This document shows positions 8,023 to 17,285 of a stretch of 64,000 nt of DNA, in pieces. The stretch lies in assembly GCA_017478025.1 (NCBI GenBank), contig JAFVGZ010000018.1:102407-166406 (forward strand), written 5' to 3'. The DNA is from Prevotella sp. (GTDB lineage: Bacteria > Bacteroidota > Bacteroidia > Bacteroidales > Bacteroidaceae). How positions within the stretch are numbered: the first letter of the stretch is position 1; every line of letters begins with the position of its first letter. Under the pieces are notes generated by a model. It was not told the origin of the DNA. It saw only the letters and a list, made by a program, of their open reading frames with translations, and did not search any database. Both the position numbers and the translations under genes were made by a program.

Positions 8023-9531
8023 ATGAAGAAGAGAAAATCTGAATGGACGATGATGGTCCGGGCGGTTATGCTCGGGATGCTGTTGTCGTTGCCTATGGCC
8101 GGAGGTGCGCAACGGATGTTGACGCTCGACAGTTGCAGGGCAATGGCATTGAGAAACAACAAACAGATGGGTGTGGCGAGGATAAAGCAGGAGGTGAACA
8201 CCAACCTGCGTAAGTCTGCGCGCACACAGTATCTGCCAAAGGTGAATGCGCTGGGCGGCTATGTGCTGATGAGCAGAGAGATGTCGCTCCTGAATGATGA
8301 CCAGAAGGCAGCTCTGCGGAATATGGGCACGAGTGCTACGGGCAAGTTGCAGGATGCATTGTCGCCGCTGATGTCTCATTTGCCATCTGCCACACAGGAC
8401 AAGATAGGCCAGGATCTGGGGCAGTTTGCAGGAGTGCTGAACCAAGTCGGAGCAGGCTTGGTGGATGGCTTCCGTACTGACACGCGCAATATGTTTGCGG
8501 GTGCGGTAACGGTGACCCAGCCCGTGTTTATGGGCGGTGCCATCGTGGCAGCCAACAAGATGGCTGACATCAACGAGCAGATAGCAGCAAACTCATTGGA
8601 GATGAAGCGCCAGAACACCTTATATAATATAGAACAGGCATACTGGCAGGTAGTGTCGCTTAGGCATAAGCAGACACTCGCTGAGAGTTATGTGGCACTC
8701 GTCAGAAAGCTGAACGGCGATGTGCAGAAGATGATAGACCAAGGCGTGGCTACGAAAGGCGACGGCCTGAGCGTCAGCGTGAGAGTAAACGAGGCAGAGA
8801 TGGCGCTGACACAGGTGACTGACGGGTTGGAACTCTCGAAGATGTTCCTGTGCCAGCTGTGCGGGCTGCCCGAGGATGAGCAGATCGTGCTGGCTGACGA
8901 AGAGCGTAAGGAACTCTTTACAGAGGCTCAGATAGCTGAGGGAGCCGGTGCGGTGATACCTGCCGATGCATCCATAGCCCTGGAGAACAGGCCTGAGCTG
9001 AAGGTGTTGCAGAACACGGTGGACCTGTCAAGCCAGGCCACAAACGCGCTGAAAGCCGGCAACATGCCACAGGTGCTGCTCACGGGAGGCTATGCCGTGA
9101 CAAATCCGAACACCTTCAATGGCTTTGAGAAGAAGTTTGGAGGAGTATGGAACATGGCTGTCGTGGTGAGAGTGCCCGTGTGGAATTGGGGTGACGTGAA
9201 GTACAAGGTGCGTGCCTCTAAGGGTACTACGGCAATGGCAAAGCTCGAGCTCGACGATGCACGCGAGATGGTGAACCTGCAAGTGCGTCAGAATAACTTC
9301 AAGGTGAAGGAGGCGCAGAAGAAGCTCACGATGGCTCTGTCAAATGTTGCTAATGCTGAGGAGAACCTGCGCATGGCCAACCTTGCCTTCAAGGAGGGTA
9401 CTGCATCGCACACCACCGTAATGGAGGCGCAGACAGCATGGAACCAGGCTCAGTCGCAGAAGATTGACGCGGAGATTGGTGTCAAGCTGAGTCAGGTAGA
9501 GCTGGAGAAGGCACTGGGTATCTTGGAGTGA
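8023..9531 (+). CDS. TolC-family outer-membrane efflux protein
   Basis: 502 aa with a cleavable signal peptide (LLSLPMAGGAQ). The two long alpha-helical repeat regions of the OEP family are visible: LDSCRAMALRNNKQMGVARIKQE early, and repeated Ala/Gln/Asn-rich helices such as LALKEG-type AFKEGTASHTTVMEAQ near the C-terminus. It forms the outer-membrane channel for the HlyD and ABC-2 permeases that follow. Its TGA stop touches the start of a heptanucleotide repeat tract. The substrate is unknown. Confidence 0.9.
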   Translation: MKKRKSEWTMMVRAVMLGMLLSLPMAGGAQRMLTLDSCRAMALRNNKQMGVARIKQEVNTNLRKSARTQYLPKVNALGGYVLMSREMSLLNDDQKAALRNMGTSATGKLQDALSPLMSHLPSATQDKIGQDLGQFAGVLNQVGAGLVDGFRTDTRNMFAGAVTVTQPVFMGGAIVAANKMADINEQIAANSLEMKRQNTLYNIEQAYWQVVSLRHKQTLAESYVALVRKLNGDVQKMIDQGVATKGDGLSVSVRVNEAEMALTQVTDGLELSKMFLCQLCGLPEDEQIVLADEERKELFTEAQIAEGAGAVIPADASIALENRPELKVLQNTVDLSSQATNALKAGNMPQVLLTGGYAVTNPNTFNGFEKKFGGVWNMAVVVRVPVWNWGDVKYKVRASKGTTAMAKLELDDAREMVNLQVRQNNFKVKEAQKKLTMALSNVANAEENLRMANLAFKEGTASHTTVMEAQTAWNQAQSQKIDAEIGVKLSQVELEKALGILE

Positions 9532-9657
9532 GGATTGACCATTGACCATTGAGGATTGACCATTGAGCATTGAGCATTGACCATTGAGCATTGACCATTG
9601 AGCATTGAGCATTGAGCATTGACCATTGAGCATTGAGGATTGAGCATTGAGGATTGA
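9532..9657 (+). repeat. Heptanucleotide tract, 18 units of NNATTGA
   Basis: Eighteen consecutive 7-bp units fit NNATTGA, where NN is only GG, CC or GC. ATTGA is invariant in all 18. Because 7 is not a multiple of 3, the TGA in each unit closes all three forward frames. It separates the TolC and HlyD genes of one operon. Confidence 0.95.
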
Positions 9658-9678
9658 GAATTATAATTTAAGAGTATT

Positions 9679-10671
9679 ATGACAGATAAAGCAAAAGAAC
9701 AGCATAACAATATCCTGCTAGCTGTGGCAGGGTTTTCGGCAGTAGTAGTTATCGTAGCTCTCATCGGTTTCCTGACCCTGGGCCGTGCCCCTGAGGTGAT
9801 ACAGGGCGAGATGGAAGTGGAGGAGTATCGCGTGTCGGGTAAGGTGCCCGGACGTATCCTTGAGCTCCGAGTGAAGGAGGGTGACTTTGTGAAGGCTGGT
9901 GATACGCTGGCTATCATCGAAGCTCCCGAGGTGGAGGCCAAGATGGTACAAGCCCGGAGTGCCGCCGATGCAGCCCAGGCAATGGAGCAGATGGCTCAGA
10001 ACGGAGCCCGCAAGGAGCAGATACAGGCCGCCGCACAGCTCCTGGAGCAGGCAAAGGCAGGACTGGAGATAGCCGAGAAGTCATATAAGCGCATGAAGTA
10101 TCTCTATGAAGAGGAGGTGGTAAGTGCGCAGAAGTTTGATGAGGCTGAGGCTATGTACAAGTCGGCTCAGGCCCAGGTGAAGGCTGCGCAGAGCTCGTAT
10201 GACATGGCTGTCAACGGTGCCCGCGCTGAGGAGCGCCGTGCCGCGTCAGCCACAGCGGGTCAGGCCCGCGGTGCCGTGCAGGAGGTGAACAGCTACATAC
10301 GTGAGACTGTGCAGGTGGCACAGATGGCAGGCGAGGTGACCGATGTATATCCAAAGGTGGGTGAGCTCGTAGGCACGGGTACGCCCATTATGACCATCGC
10401 TGTGATGGAAGACCAGTGGGCTACGTTCAACATACGTGAGGATCTGTTGAAGAATGTCAAGGTGGGGCAGGAGATAACAGTACGTATCCCGGCAATTGAC
10501 AAAGAGGCCAAGATGAAGGTCACCTCGATGAAGGACAAGGGCTCATTTGCTGCATGGAAAGCTACGAAGGCCAGCGGTCAGTATGACCAGAAGACCTTTG
10601 AGGTAAAGGCCCGTCCGATAGCAAAGATTGCAGATATCCGTCCGGGTATGTCTGTCATACTGGAGAAGTAA
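9679..10671 (+). CDS. HlyD/EmrA-type membrane fusion protein
   Basis: 330 aa with one N-terminal membrane anchor (ILLAVAGFSAVVVIVALIGF). The biotinyl-lipoyl half-motif RILELRVKEGDFVKAGDTLA follows, then a long Ala/Gln/Glu-rich coiled-coil hairpin (AQAMEQMAQNG to SYDMAVNGARAEERRA). The second lipoyl half and beta-barrel domain follow (VYPKVGELVGTGTPIMTI, RPGMSVILEK). It bridges the inner-membrane permeases and TolC across the periplasm. It is closest in style to the YbhG/HlyD adaptors of ABC-2 exporters. Confidence 0.9.
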   Translation: MTDKAKEQHNNILLAVAGFSAVVVIVALIGFLTLGRAPEVIQGEMEVEEYRVSGKVPGRILELRVKEGDFVKAGDTLAIIEAPEVEAKMVQARSAADAAQAMEQMAQNGARKEQIQAAAQLLEQAKAGLEIAEKSYKRMKYLYEEEVVSAQKFDEAEAMYKSAQAQVKAAQSSYDMAVNGARAEERRAASATAGQARGAVQEVNSYIRETVQVAQMAGEVTDVYPKVGELVGTGTPIMTIAVMEDQWATFNIREDLLKNVKVGQEITVRIPAIDKEAKMKVTSMKDKGSFAAWKATKASGQYDQKTFEVKARPIAKIADIRPGMSVILEK

Positions 10672-10734
10672 TGAGGTGAGTATATATAATAAAAGAGGTA
10701 AGAAATAAGTAGTAAGAGATAAAAAGTAAGAATA

Positions 10735-11904
10735 ATGAAGTATTTATCTCAAATAGGCCATGTAGCGCTACGCGAACTGGAAATCCTGCGGAAGAATACC
10801 ATCTACGCCTTCTGCATGATAGTGTTCCCGCTATTGCTGGTGGTTTTCTTCACTACGATGCTCGACGAGGGCACCCCTCAGGATCTGCCCATCGGTGTGG
10901 TGGACCACGATAACAGCGCCACGTCGCGCGGTCTCATTCGCAATCTGGAGTCAATGCGCAGCACTCGCATCGTCTATTGGTTTGCCAATGTCACCGAGGC
11001 CCGCTGCGCAATGCAGGAAGGCAAGGTGTTTGCCTACCTGTACATCCCCGATGGCACTGCGGAGAAGTTGCTGGCAGGTCGTCAGCCCAAGATTTCGTAC
11101 TACTACACGATGACCTGTATGACCGCCGGCTCAATGGCTTCCAAAGACCTGACCACCATCGGCACCCTCGGTTCCAAGGCTGTGGGACAGGCCACGCTGA
11201 GCGGAAAGGGCGCGTCGAAGGAGCAGATAAAGGTTGCCATGCAGCCCATTGCCGTTGATGCCCACATGATAGCCAACCCTGAAGGCTCGTACAACTACTC
11301 GCTGACGACGGTCTTTGTGCCGGGCATCCTGATGCTCTTTATGGCGCTGCTCTCTGCCTACTCGCTAGGTATGGAGATGAAGCTGGGGACAGGAAAGGAA
11401 TGGCTCGACACTGCCGGTAACAATATCCTGGTGGCTATCCTTGGCAAGTTTATCATCCATGCGCTGGTATTCCTGCTCGTGATATTCTTCTATGAGTATT
11501 ATATCTTTGAAGTACTTGGCTTTCCGCGGCTTGGCGGCACATGGAAGATTGTGCGCCTCACACTGCTGCAAGTGTCTGCAGGCCTCGGCTTCGGCATCTT
11601 CGCCTTTGGCCTGATGCCCTCAATGCGCATGTCGATGAGTATCTCGTCACTATGGCAGGTGCTGGGCATCTCCATGTGCGGCTCGGCATTCCCCGTGGCA
11701 GGCATGGACGCACCGCTGCAGGCGATGTCATGGCTCTTTCCCTTGCGTCATTACTGGATGCTCTATCAGGCTACGGTGCTCAATGGATTCCCTGTCATTG
11801 AGGTGTGGTTCCATTTTGTGGCGCTTATCGCCTTCACGCTGTTGCCTTGGTTCGTAATTCGTAAAGTCAAAAACGCAATGCTGAATTATGTTTACATTCC
11901 TTAA
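10735..11904 (+). CDS. ABC-2-type permease, first of a pair
   Basis: 389 aa. One N-terminal membrane helix (YAFCMIVFPLLLVVFFTTML) is followed by a periplasmic domain containing IGVVDHDNSATSRGL. About five further helices come after residue 190 (VPGILMLFMALLSAYSLGMEM and following). This is the YbhS/YbhR-like layout of the ABC-2 family. The next permease starts 17 bases before this stop, so translation is coupled. No ATPase gene is present in this operon. Confidence 0.88.
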   Translation: MKYLSQIGHVALRELEILRKNTIYAFCMIVFPLLLVVFFTTMLDEGTPQDLPIGVVDHDNSATSRGLIRNLESMRSTRIVYWFANVTEARCAMQEGKVFAYLYIPDGTAEKLLAGRQPKISYYYTMTCMTAGSMASKDLTTIGTLGSKAVGQATLSGKGASKEQIKVAMQPIAVDAHMIANPEGSYNYSLTTVFVPGILMLFMALLSAYSLGMEMKLGTGKEWLDTAGNNILVAILGKFIIHALVFLLVIFFYEYYIFEVLGFPRLGGTWKIVRLTLLQVSAGLGFGIFAFGLMPSMRMSMSISSLWQVLGISMCGSAFPVAGMDAPLQAMSWLFPLRHYWMLYQATVLNGFPVIEVWFHFVALIAFTLLPWFVIRKVKNAMLNYVYIP

Positions 11905-13090
11905 TAGAATACATGAACATTTCACGGATGTGCTCCACATTTGGCGGCATGAGATGGTGAAGGTCATAAAGGACGAAGGTGTGCTTATGTTCCTTGTCGT
12001 GGTGCCGTTGGGCTATCCGTTGATCTACTCGTGGATATACAACAACGAGACGCTGCGTGAAACGCCTGTTGCCGTCGTTGATCAGTCGCACTCAGCGCTG
12101 TCGCGCCAGTTCATCAACGACTGTGACGCCACGCCTGATGTGCATGTCAAATACTATGCTCAGGACCTTGATGAGGCACGCTCGCTAGTCAGCCGTCAGT
12201 TGGTTCGCGGCATATACCTCATCCCTTCCGACTTTGCCGATTGCGTGAATCGCGGTGAGCAGGCTACGGTGAGTGTCTATTGTGATATGTCCCTGATGCT
12301 TGCCTATAAGGCTGTCTATCAGACCGCAATGGTCGAGGCAGGGCGACTGGGTGCGGGAATCAGTATGCAGAAGAGCGGCGCCTACACCAAGCGTGAGGCT
12401 GTCATCTCGGCCCAGCCGCTGGCTGTGGATGGGGTGGTGATGTATAATCCCTCGGGCGGATATGGCTCATGCGTGCTGCCTGCGGTGCTGATGCTTCTTG
12501 TGCAACAGGCGCTTGCACTGGGTATCGGTATGGCTGCTGGAACCGCCCGCGAGCGACACCGCAATGGCCGGCTTATCCCCGACGACGACCCGCATTACCG
12601 TGGGCCATACCGCATAGTGTGGGGCAAGGCGCTATGCTATCTTATGATAGGTGCTGCAACATCTGCATACCTGTCTATGGCGGTGCCTGCGATGTTCTCA
12701 TTCCCGCAACAGGGTTCTGGCTGGGCGCTGTTCTGGCTGTTGCTGCCTTACACGCTGGCAAGTGTCTTCTTTGGCATGACGGTGAGCTGCCTGGTGCGTT
12801 ATAGGGAGAACGTGATGCTGCTGATGGTATTCGTCTCTGTGCCGTTGTTATTTATGACCGGTGTGTCATGGCCGCAGTCCAGCATTCCTGGCGCATGGCA
12901 GGGCATATCGTGGCTCTTCCCCAGTACGTTCGGCGTGAGGGCCTTCATACGTGTGAACTCCATGGGAGCCAACGTCAGTCAGGTGTTGCCAGAGCTGCGC
13001 ATACTGTGGATACAGGCTGCGGTATATCTAGGCATGGCGTGCATCGTGTATCGCTATCAGTTCTACCTGATGCGCAAATATGCTCAATAA
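11888..13090 (+). CDS. ABC-2-type permease, second of a pair
   Basis: 400 aa with the same layout as its neighbour: N-terminal membrane helix (GVLMFLVVVPLGYPLIYSWI), periplasmic domain (TPVAVVDQSHSALSRQFIND) and a C-terminal set of helices (YTLASVFFGMTVSCLV, VSVPLLFMTGVSWPQSSIPG). It overlaps the first permease gene, and together they would form the membrane channel of the exporter. The cluster ends here, since the following GH13 gene has a different function. ATP hydrolysis would have to be supplied in trans, for instance by the double ATPase at 43.2-44.7 kb, which is speculation. Confidence 0.88.
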   Translation: MFTFLNRIHEHFTDVLHIWRHEMVKVIKDEGVLMFLVVVPLGYPLIYSWIYNNETLRETPVAVVDQSHSALSRQFINDCDATPDVHVKYYAQDLDEARSLVSRQLVRGIYLIPSDFADCVNRGEQATVSVYCDMSLMLAYKAVYQTAMVEAGRLGAGISMQKSGAYTKREAVISAQPLAVDGVVMYNPSGGYGSCVLPAVLMLLVQQALALGIGMAAGTARERHRNGRLIPDDDPHYRGPYRIVWGKALCYLMIGAATSAYLSMAVPAMFSFPQQGSGWALFWLLLPYTLASVFFGMTVSCLVRYRENVMLLMVFVSVPLLFMTGVSWPQSSIPGAWQGISWLFPSTFGVRAFIRVNSMGANVSQVLPELRILWIQAAVYLGMACIVYRYQFYLMRKYAQ

Positions 13091-13138
13091 CTATTCATAC
13101 ACAAATATATACTAATAACTAAAACACTATATCTAAGC

Positions 13139-14293
13139 ATGAAGAATTGGTTTGATAATGTCCGTATCTATCATCTGCTGATTGACAGATTTAACGGAGG
13201 GTGGCAGACACCGCCTAAGAGTGAGAATGTGTTCTGCGGGGGAACATTGCAGGGAGTTATAGAGAAGCTTGACTATATCAAGGGCCTTGGCTTCAATGCC
13301 GTGATGCTTTCGCCTATCTTCAAGTCGGCAAACTATCACGGATACCACACTCTGAATTTTGATGAGGTGGATCCGCATCTCGGCACGTGGGAGGACTATC
13401 AGTGCCTGCTTGACACTGCCCATGAGAAGGGGATGAAGATAATCTGTGACTTTGTGCCAAACCACTGCTGGTATGAAGCGCCAGTCTTTGTGGAGTCTCT
13501 GCTGAAAAACGGCGGCAATCACCGCGACTGGTTCTTCTTTACAGAGGAGAATAGCGACGCGTTTGTATCGTTCCTGGGCTTCGGGGACTTGCCTAAGTTT
13601 AACCTAACGAACCCTGAAGTGGTGAACTTTATGGTTGACAAGGCAGAGCGCTTGGCCCGTATGGGAGTGGATGCATTCCGCATCGACCACGCCTTGGGCC
13701 AGCCGCATGAGTTCTTGAAGAAGCTTCGTGAGGGTGTGCAGGCTGTTCGCAACGATATCGTGGTGTTCGGAGAGGTATGGGCTCAGGGCATCGGGCCTAA
13801 CCTTGCAGGTCAACTGTACTTCAAGACAGAAGCCAGGCTGAACGAGTTCCTGGCTCAAGAGAGTAAGCCGTTTAACCAGGATGCCCTGCAGACCGATTAC
13901 ACAGAAACACTGGACGGCGTACTGGACTTTGCATATCGTGACATCCTGCTGCAGGAGGTTCATGCGGGACGTGGCATCAAAGGCAACGATACCCTGCGCA
14001 GCAAGATAGAGGAACACTTTGCCAAGTATCCCAAGGACTTCAAGCTGGTATTGTTCCTCGACAATCATGACACGGATCGGTTTATGTTTGACTGCCAGGA
14101 TGACGTGAACCTGCTGCATGAAGCCATTGATGTGACAACGAGTCTGGGCCGCCCGTTCTCCTTCCTCTATGGCACGGAGCAGCTGATGACGAACAATCCG
14201 ACCATCGTCAATGCCGAACCATACGCCGACCTGCGTGTACGAGCCTGCATGGACTGGAGGAAAGAGCCCCTGATGTTAATGCATAATGCATGA
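13139..14293 (+). CDS. GH13 alpha-amylase-family glycoside hydrolase, possibly C-terminally shortened
   Basis: 384 aa, no signal peptide, so cytoplasmic. GH13 motifs are in order: CDFVPNHC (region I), DAFRIDHA (nucleophile Asp, region II), FGEVW (acid/base Glu, region III) and FLDNHDTDRF (region IV). The substrate is probably a maltooligosaccharide or glycogen fragment, given glgX nearby. The protein stops soon after MDWRKEP, where I expect the end of the barrel, and the last residues (LMLMHNA) are encoded by an AT-rich ATGCATAATGCATGA repeat. The C-terminal beta domain seen in most GH13 enzymes is missing. Confidence 0.85.
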   Translation: MKNWFDNVRIYHLLIDRFNGGWQTPPKSENVFCGGTLQGVIEKLDYIKGLGFNAVMLSPIFKSANYHGYHTLNFDEVDPHLGTWEDYQCLLDTAHEKGMKIICDFVPNHCWYEAPVFVESLLKNGGNHRDWFFFTEENSDAFVSFLGFGDLPKFNLTNPEVVNFMVDKAERLARMGVDAFRIDHALGQPHEFLKKLREGVQAVRNDIVVFGEVWAQGIGPNLAGQLYFKTEARLNEFLAQESKPFNQDALQTDYTETLDGVLDFAYRDILLQEVHAGRGIKGNDTLRSKIEEHFAKYPKDFKLVLFLDNHDTDRFMFDCQDDVNLLHEAIDVTTSLGRPFSFLYGTEQLMTNNPTIVNAEPYADLRVRACMDWRKEPLMLMHNA

Positions 14294-14318
14294 TTTATAA
14301 TACTTAATAAATGAAACT

Positions 14319-14612
14319 ATGGAAATATATAAGCTAAGTGACGAGCTGGACTCGTTCAATTATCAGGAGGTGCAGGACGGTATCATTGCAATTCTGGAGA
14401 AAGGAAATGATGCTGTGCTTGACATGACAGAGTGTAATTATGTATCCAGTACAGGATTGCGCGTGCTGCTGTATTGCAAGAAGATGGCAGCTTCCAAAGG
14501 GCTACGGTTCTGTCTGGTCGGAGTCAGCGATGAGGTCAAGGATATCATGAGTGTCACGGGCTTCAACAGTTTCTTTGAGACCTTCAACACTCTGGAAGAA
14601 GTGAAGGGCTAA
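14319..14612 (+). CDS. STAS-domain anti-sigma-factor antagonist
   Basis: 97 aa. The SpoIIAA/RsbV-type STAS fold is recognisable: GNDAVLDMTECNYVSSTGLRVLLYCKKM, where the Ser in SSTGLR matches the phospho-acceptor of antagonists. In known systems this protein is phosphorylated by an RsbW/SpoIIAB kinase and, when dephosphorylated, releases a sigma factor. A matching HATPase gene lies 2.2 kb downstream (16827-17237). No partner sigma factor is visible, and Bacteroidales often use such pairs for other switches. Confidence 0.88.
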   Translation: MEIYKLSDELDSFNYQEVQDGIIAILEKGNDAVLDMTECNYVSSTGLRVLLYCKKMAASKGLRFCLVGVSDEVKDIMSVTGFNSFFETFNTLEEVKG

Positions 14613-14622
14613 GACGCTGGGA

Positions 14623-14662
14623 TTAATTTGTTAATTTGTTAATTTGTTAAATTGTTAATTCG
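14623..14662 (+). repeat. Octanucleotide tract, five TTAATTTG-like units
   Basis: Five 8-bp units (TTAATTTG three times, then TTAAATTG and TTAATTCG) lie just before the glgX start. The same octamer in the opposite orientation forms the tract at 61830-61893. Confidence 0.9.
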
Positions 14663-14667
14663 TCAGT

Positions 14668-16791
14668 ATGCACAGAGTCGATTTATTTCCAACCCATGAA
14701 TATCAGGGACTGAAGTTGCGTACAGGCAGGCCCTATCCCTTTGGCGCAACGGTCATAGGCAATGCGGTTAATTTCTCTATCTATTCCCGCTATGCCACAA
14801 ACTGTACGTTGGTGCTCTTTCACAACCGTGAAGAACAGCCCTTCGTGGAGATTCCCTTCTTCAAGGAATTCCGTCTGGGCAACGTGTTCTCCATGATGGT
14901 GTTCGACTTGGATTACGAGAACATAGAGTACGGATACAGAATGGACGGTCCCTTCATGCCAGAGGAAGGCCATCGTTTCAACAGGTCGAAGATACTGCTC
15001 GACCCCTACGCCAAGCTGATTGTGGGGCGTGACGTGTGGGGAAAGGAACCGAACTGGGATAACTGCTACCCCTATCGGGCACGTGTAGTGTTCGATGATT
15101 TCGACTGGGAGGATGACCTGCCCTTGCAAACTCCCGTCAACGACCTCATCGTCTATGAGATGCACGTGCGCAACTTTACGTGCGGTAACGGCTCGGGGGT
15201 AAAGCACAAGGGCACATTCGCCGGTATCGTGGAGAAGATACCATACCTCCTGGAACTGGGTGTGAACTGTGTGGAACTGATGCCCGTACATGAGTTTGAC
15301 GAGTTTGAGAACCACCGTGTCTCACCTATCGACGGGCGTCAGTTACTCAACCTGTGGGGCTATAGCAACGTAGGATTCTTTGCTCCCAAGGCTGCCTACG
15401 CCTCCTCGGGGCGTTTCGCCATGCAGGTGGATGAGCTGAAGAACCTTGTCAAGCAGCTACATGCTAACGGCATAGAGGTGATACTCGATGTGGTGTTCAA
15501 TCACACCGCCGAGGGCAACGAACAAGGGCCCTATATCTCCTATCGCGGCATAGACAACAAGACCTATTATATGCTGACCCCCGATGGCAGCTACTACAAC
15601 TTCAGCGGTTGCGGCAACACGCTGAACTGCAACAACCCCAATGTGCGCGACATGATAGTGGAAAGTCTGCGCTACTGGGTTACGGACTACCACATCGACG
15701 GTTTCCGTTTTGATTTGGCGGCTATCTTGGGACGCGACCAGAACGGTAACCCGATGTCTAACCCGCCACTACTCGAATCGCTGGCACATGACCCTATTCT
15801 CGGTAAGACAAAACTCATCGCTGAGGCGTGGGATGCAGGTGGTCTCTATCAGGTAGGCTCCTTCCCGTCGTGGGGACGATGGGCCGAATGGAACGGAAAA
15901 TTCCGTGACAGCATGCGGCGTTTACTGAAGAGCGACGATCAGGTTTTGGGTGATGTAAAGGAACGCATCATCGGTTCGCCAGACCTCTATGCCTCACAGG
16001 GACGAGGCATCAAGGCCAGCGTGAACTTCATCACCGCTCACGACGGCTTCACCCTGTGGGATCTTGTGTCATATAACAGCAAGCACAACGAGGCCAATGG
16101 CGAGGATAACCGCGACGGTGAGAATAATAACAACAGTTGGAACTGCGGCTGTGAGGGCAATACCGACAATCCAGACATCCTGAGCCTGCGCCGCCGACAA
16201 GTGAAGAATGCAGTCACCATGCTCATGCTGAGTCAGGGAATACCCATGATTCTGTCGGGCGATGAGATTGGAAACTCGCAACAGGGCAACAACAATGCCT
16301 ACTGTCAGGACAATGAGATAGCCTGGCTCGATTGGGGTAATGCGGAGAAGAATGCAGACATCCTGCGCTTCTTCAGGCTGATGATACAGTTCCGCCGCCG
16401 TCATAAGGTGCTGCGTTATGAGGACAATCTCCGGCATAGCGACTACCTCGGCTTGGGTTACCCCGACTTCTCATGGCACGGCGTGAAGGCTTGGCAGCCT
16501 GAGAGTGGGTATCACAACCTCACCCTTGCATTCATGCTTAACGGTCAATATGCCCAGAGCAACGGTGTCCCCGACGACTTCATCTATGTGGCAATGAACA
16601 TGCATTGGGAGGCACACGGCTTTGAATTGCCTCGGTTGCCAGAAGGCATGAAGTGGCATGTCTTTGCCAACACAGGCATGGAATCCCCCAACGACATCTG
16701 CGAGCCGGGAACGGAACGACTGCCGGAAAGCCAGGACGGAGTGCTTGTGGGACCAAGATCTATCATCGTCCTGGTGGGGCGGTATGCGTAA
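14668..16791 (+). CDS. glgX: Glycogen debranching enzyme GlgX (isoamylase type, GH13_11)
   Basis: 707 aa. A CBM48-like N-terminal domain (FGATVIGNAVNFSIYSRYA) precedes the GH13 barrel: LDVVFNHTAEGN (region I), DGFRFDLAAIL (nucleophile), IAEAWDAGG (acid/base) and FITAHDGFTLWDLV (region IV). The segment GEDNRDGENNNNSWNCGCEG and the motif LMLSQGIPMILSGDEIGNSQ are hallmarks of GlgX/TreX enzymes. It hydrolyses alpha-1,6 branches of glycogen. It is flanked by STAS and HATPase regulatory genes on the same strand. The function call is strong and the length is usual. Confidence 0.93.
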   Translation: MHRVDLFPTHEYQGLKLRTGRPYPFGATVIGNAVNFSIYSRYATNCTLVLFHNREEQPFVEIPFFKEFRLGNVFSMMVFDLDYENIEYGYRMDGPFMPEEGHRFNRSKILLDPYAKLIVGRDVWGKEPNWDNCYPYRARVVFDDFDWEDDLPLQTPVNDLIVYEMHVRNFTCGNGSGVKHKGTFAGIVEKIPYLLELGVNCVELMPVHEFDEFENHRVSPIDGRQLLNLWGYSNVGFFAPKAAYASSGRFAMQVDELKNLVKQLHANGIEVILDVVFNHTAEGNEQGPYISYRGIDNKTYYMLTPDGSYYNFSGCGNTLNCNNPNVRDMIVESLRYWVTDYHIDGFRFDLAAILGRDQNGNPMSNPPLLESLAHDPILGKTKLIAEAWDAGGLYQVGSFPSWGRWAEWNGKFRDSMRRLLKSDDQVLGDVKERIIGSPDLYASQGRGIKASVNFITAHDGFTLWDLVSYNSKHNEANGEDNRDGENNNNSWNCGCEGNTDNPDILSLRRRQVKNAVTMLMLSQGIPMILSGDEIGNSQQGNNNAYCQDNEIAWLDWGNAEKNADILRFFRLMIQFRRRHKVLRYEDNLRHSDYLGLGYPDFSWHGVKAWQPESGYHNLTLAFMLNGQYAQSNGVPDDFIYVAMNMHWEAHGFELPRLPEGMKWHVFANTGMESPNDICEPGTERLPESQDGVLVGPRSIIVLVGRYA

Positions 16792-16826
16792 GGCAGTTCT
16801 GTATGAAGTAAAGAAAAACGCAAATA

Positions 16827-17237
16827 GTGATGAGTGAACTACATTTCCAACATATTAAGGGTCAGGCTCGTCAGATACTGAGAGCCGTTCTGAAAACGCC
16901 TGAGATATCCTCCTGCGGCCTGAAGGATGGTATGCTCCTCCGTCTGGCTTGCGAGGAGATAATCATGAATATCACATCCTATGCCTACCCCGATGACGTG
17001 GACGGCTATCTGGATGTGGACATACTGAGGACGGACCGCATCACGATACGTTTCAAGGACGGCGGCGTCCCCTTCAATCCTCTGGAACGGGAAAAGCCCG
17101 ACACCAAGCTGTCGTGGAAATTGCGGCATGTCGGTGGGCTTGGCATATATCTTGTCACCAAGAAAATGGATGCAGTCAGTTACGCCTATGAAAACAACAG
17201 GAATGTACTGACTATCGAGAAGAATATAAGCGAGTAA
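16827..17237 (+). CDS. RsbW/SpoIIAB-like ATP-binding anti-sigma-type kinase
   Basis: 136 aa GHKL ATPase domain. The N-box is seen in LRLACEEIIMNITSYAYP, followed by IRFKDGGVPFNPL (G1 box) and LRHVGGLGIYLVTKKMD (G2 box). This is the HATPase_c_2 type of anti-sigma-factor kinases. With the STAS protein at 14319 it would form a partner-switch pair, separated only by glgX. Function in carbon-reserve control is inferred from context. Confidence 0.88.
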   Translation: MMSELHFQHIKGQARQILRAVLKTPEISSCGLKDGMLLRLACEEIIMNITSYAYPDDVDGYLDVDILRTDRITIRFKDGGVPFNPLEREKPDTKLSWKLRHVGGLGIYLVTKKMDAVSYAYENNRNVLTIEKNISE

Positions 17238-17285
17238 TCGCATACAGATAACATTATTTACAAACACAGAAAGGACTAACTGATT

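Noticed and set aside
7480-8445. 321-aa minus-strand frame across the phospholipase and TolC genes
   Set aside because: It is antisense to two genes with clear catalytic or structural motifs and spans their junction; its composition is non-protein-like.
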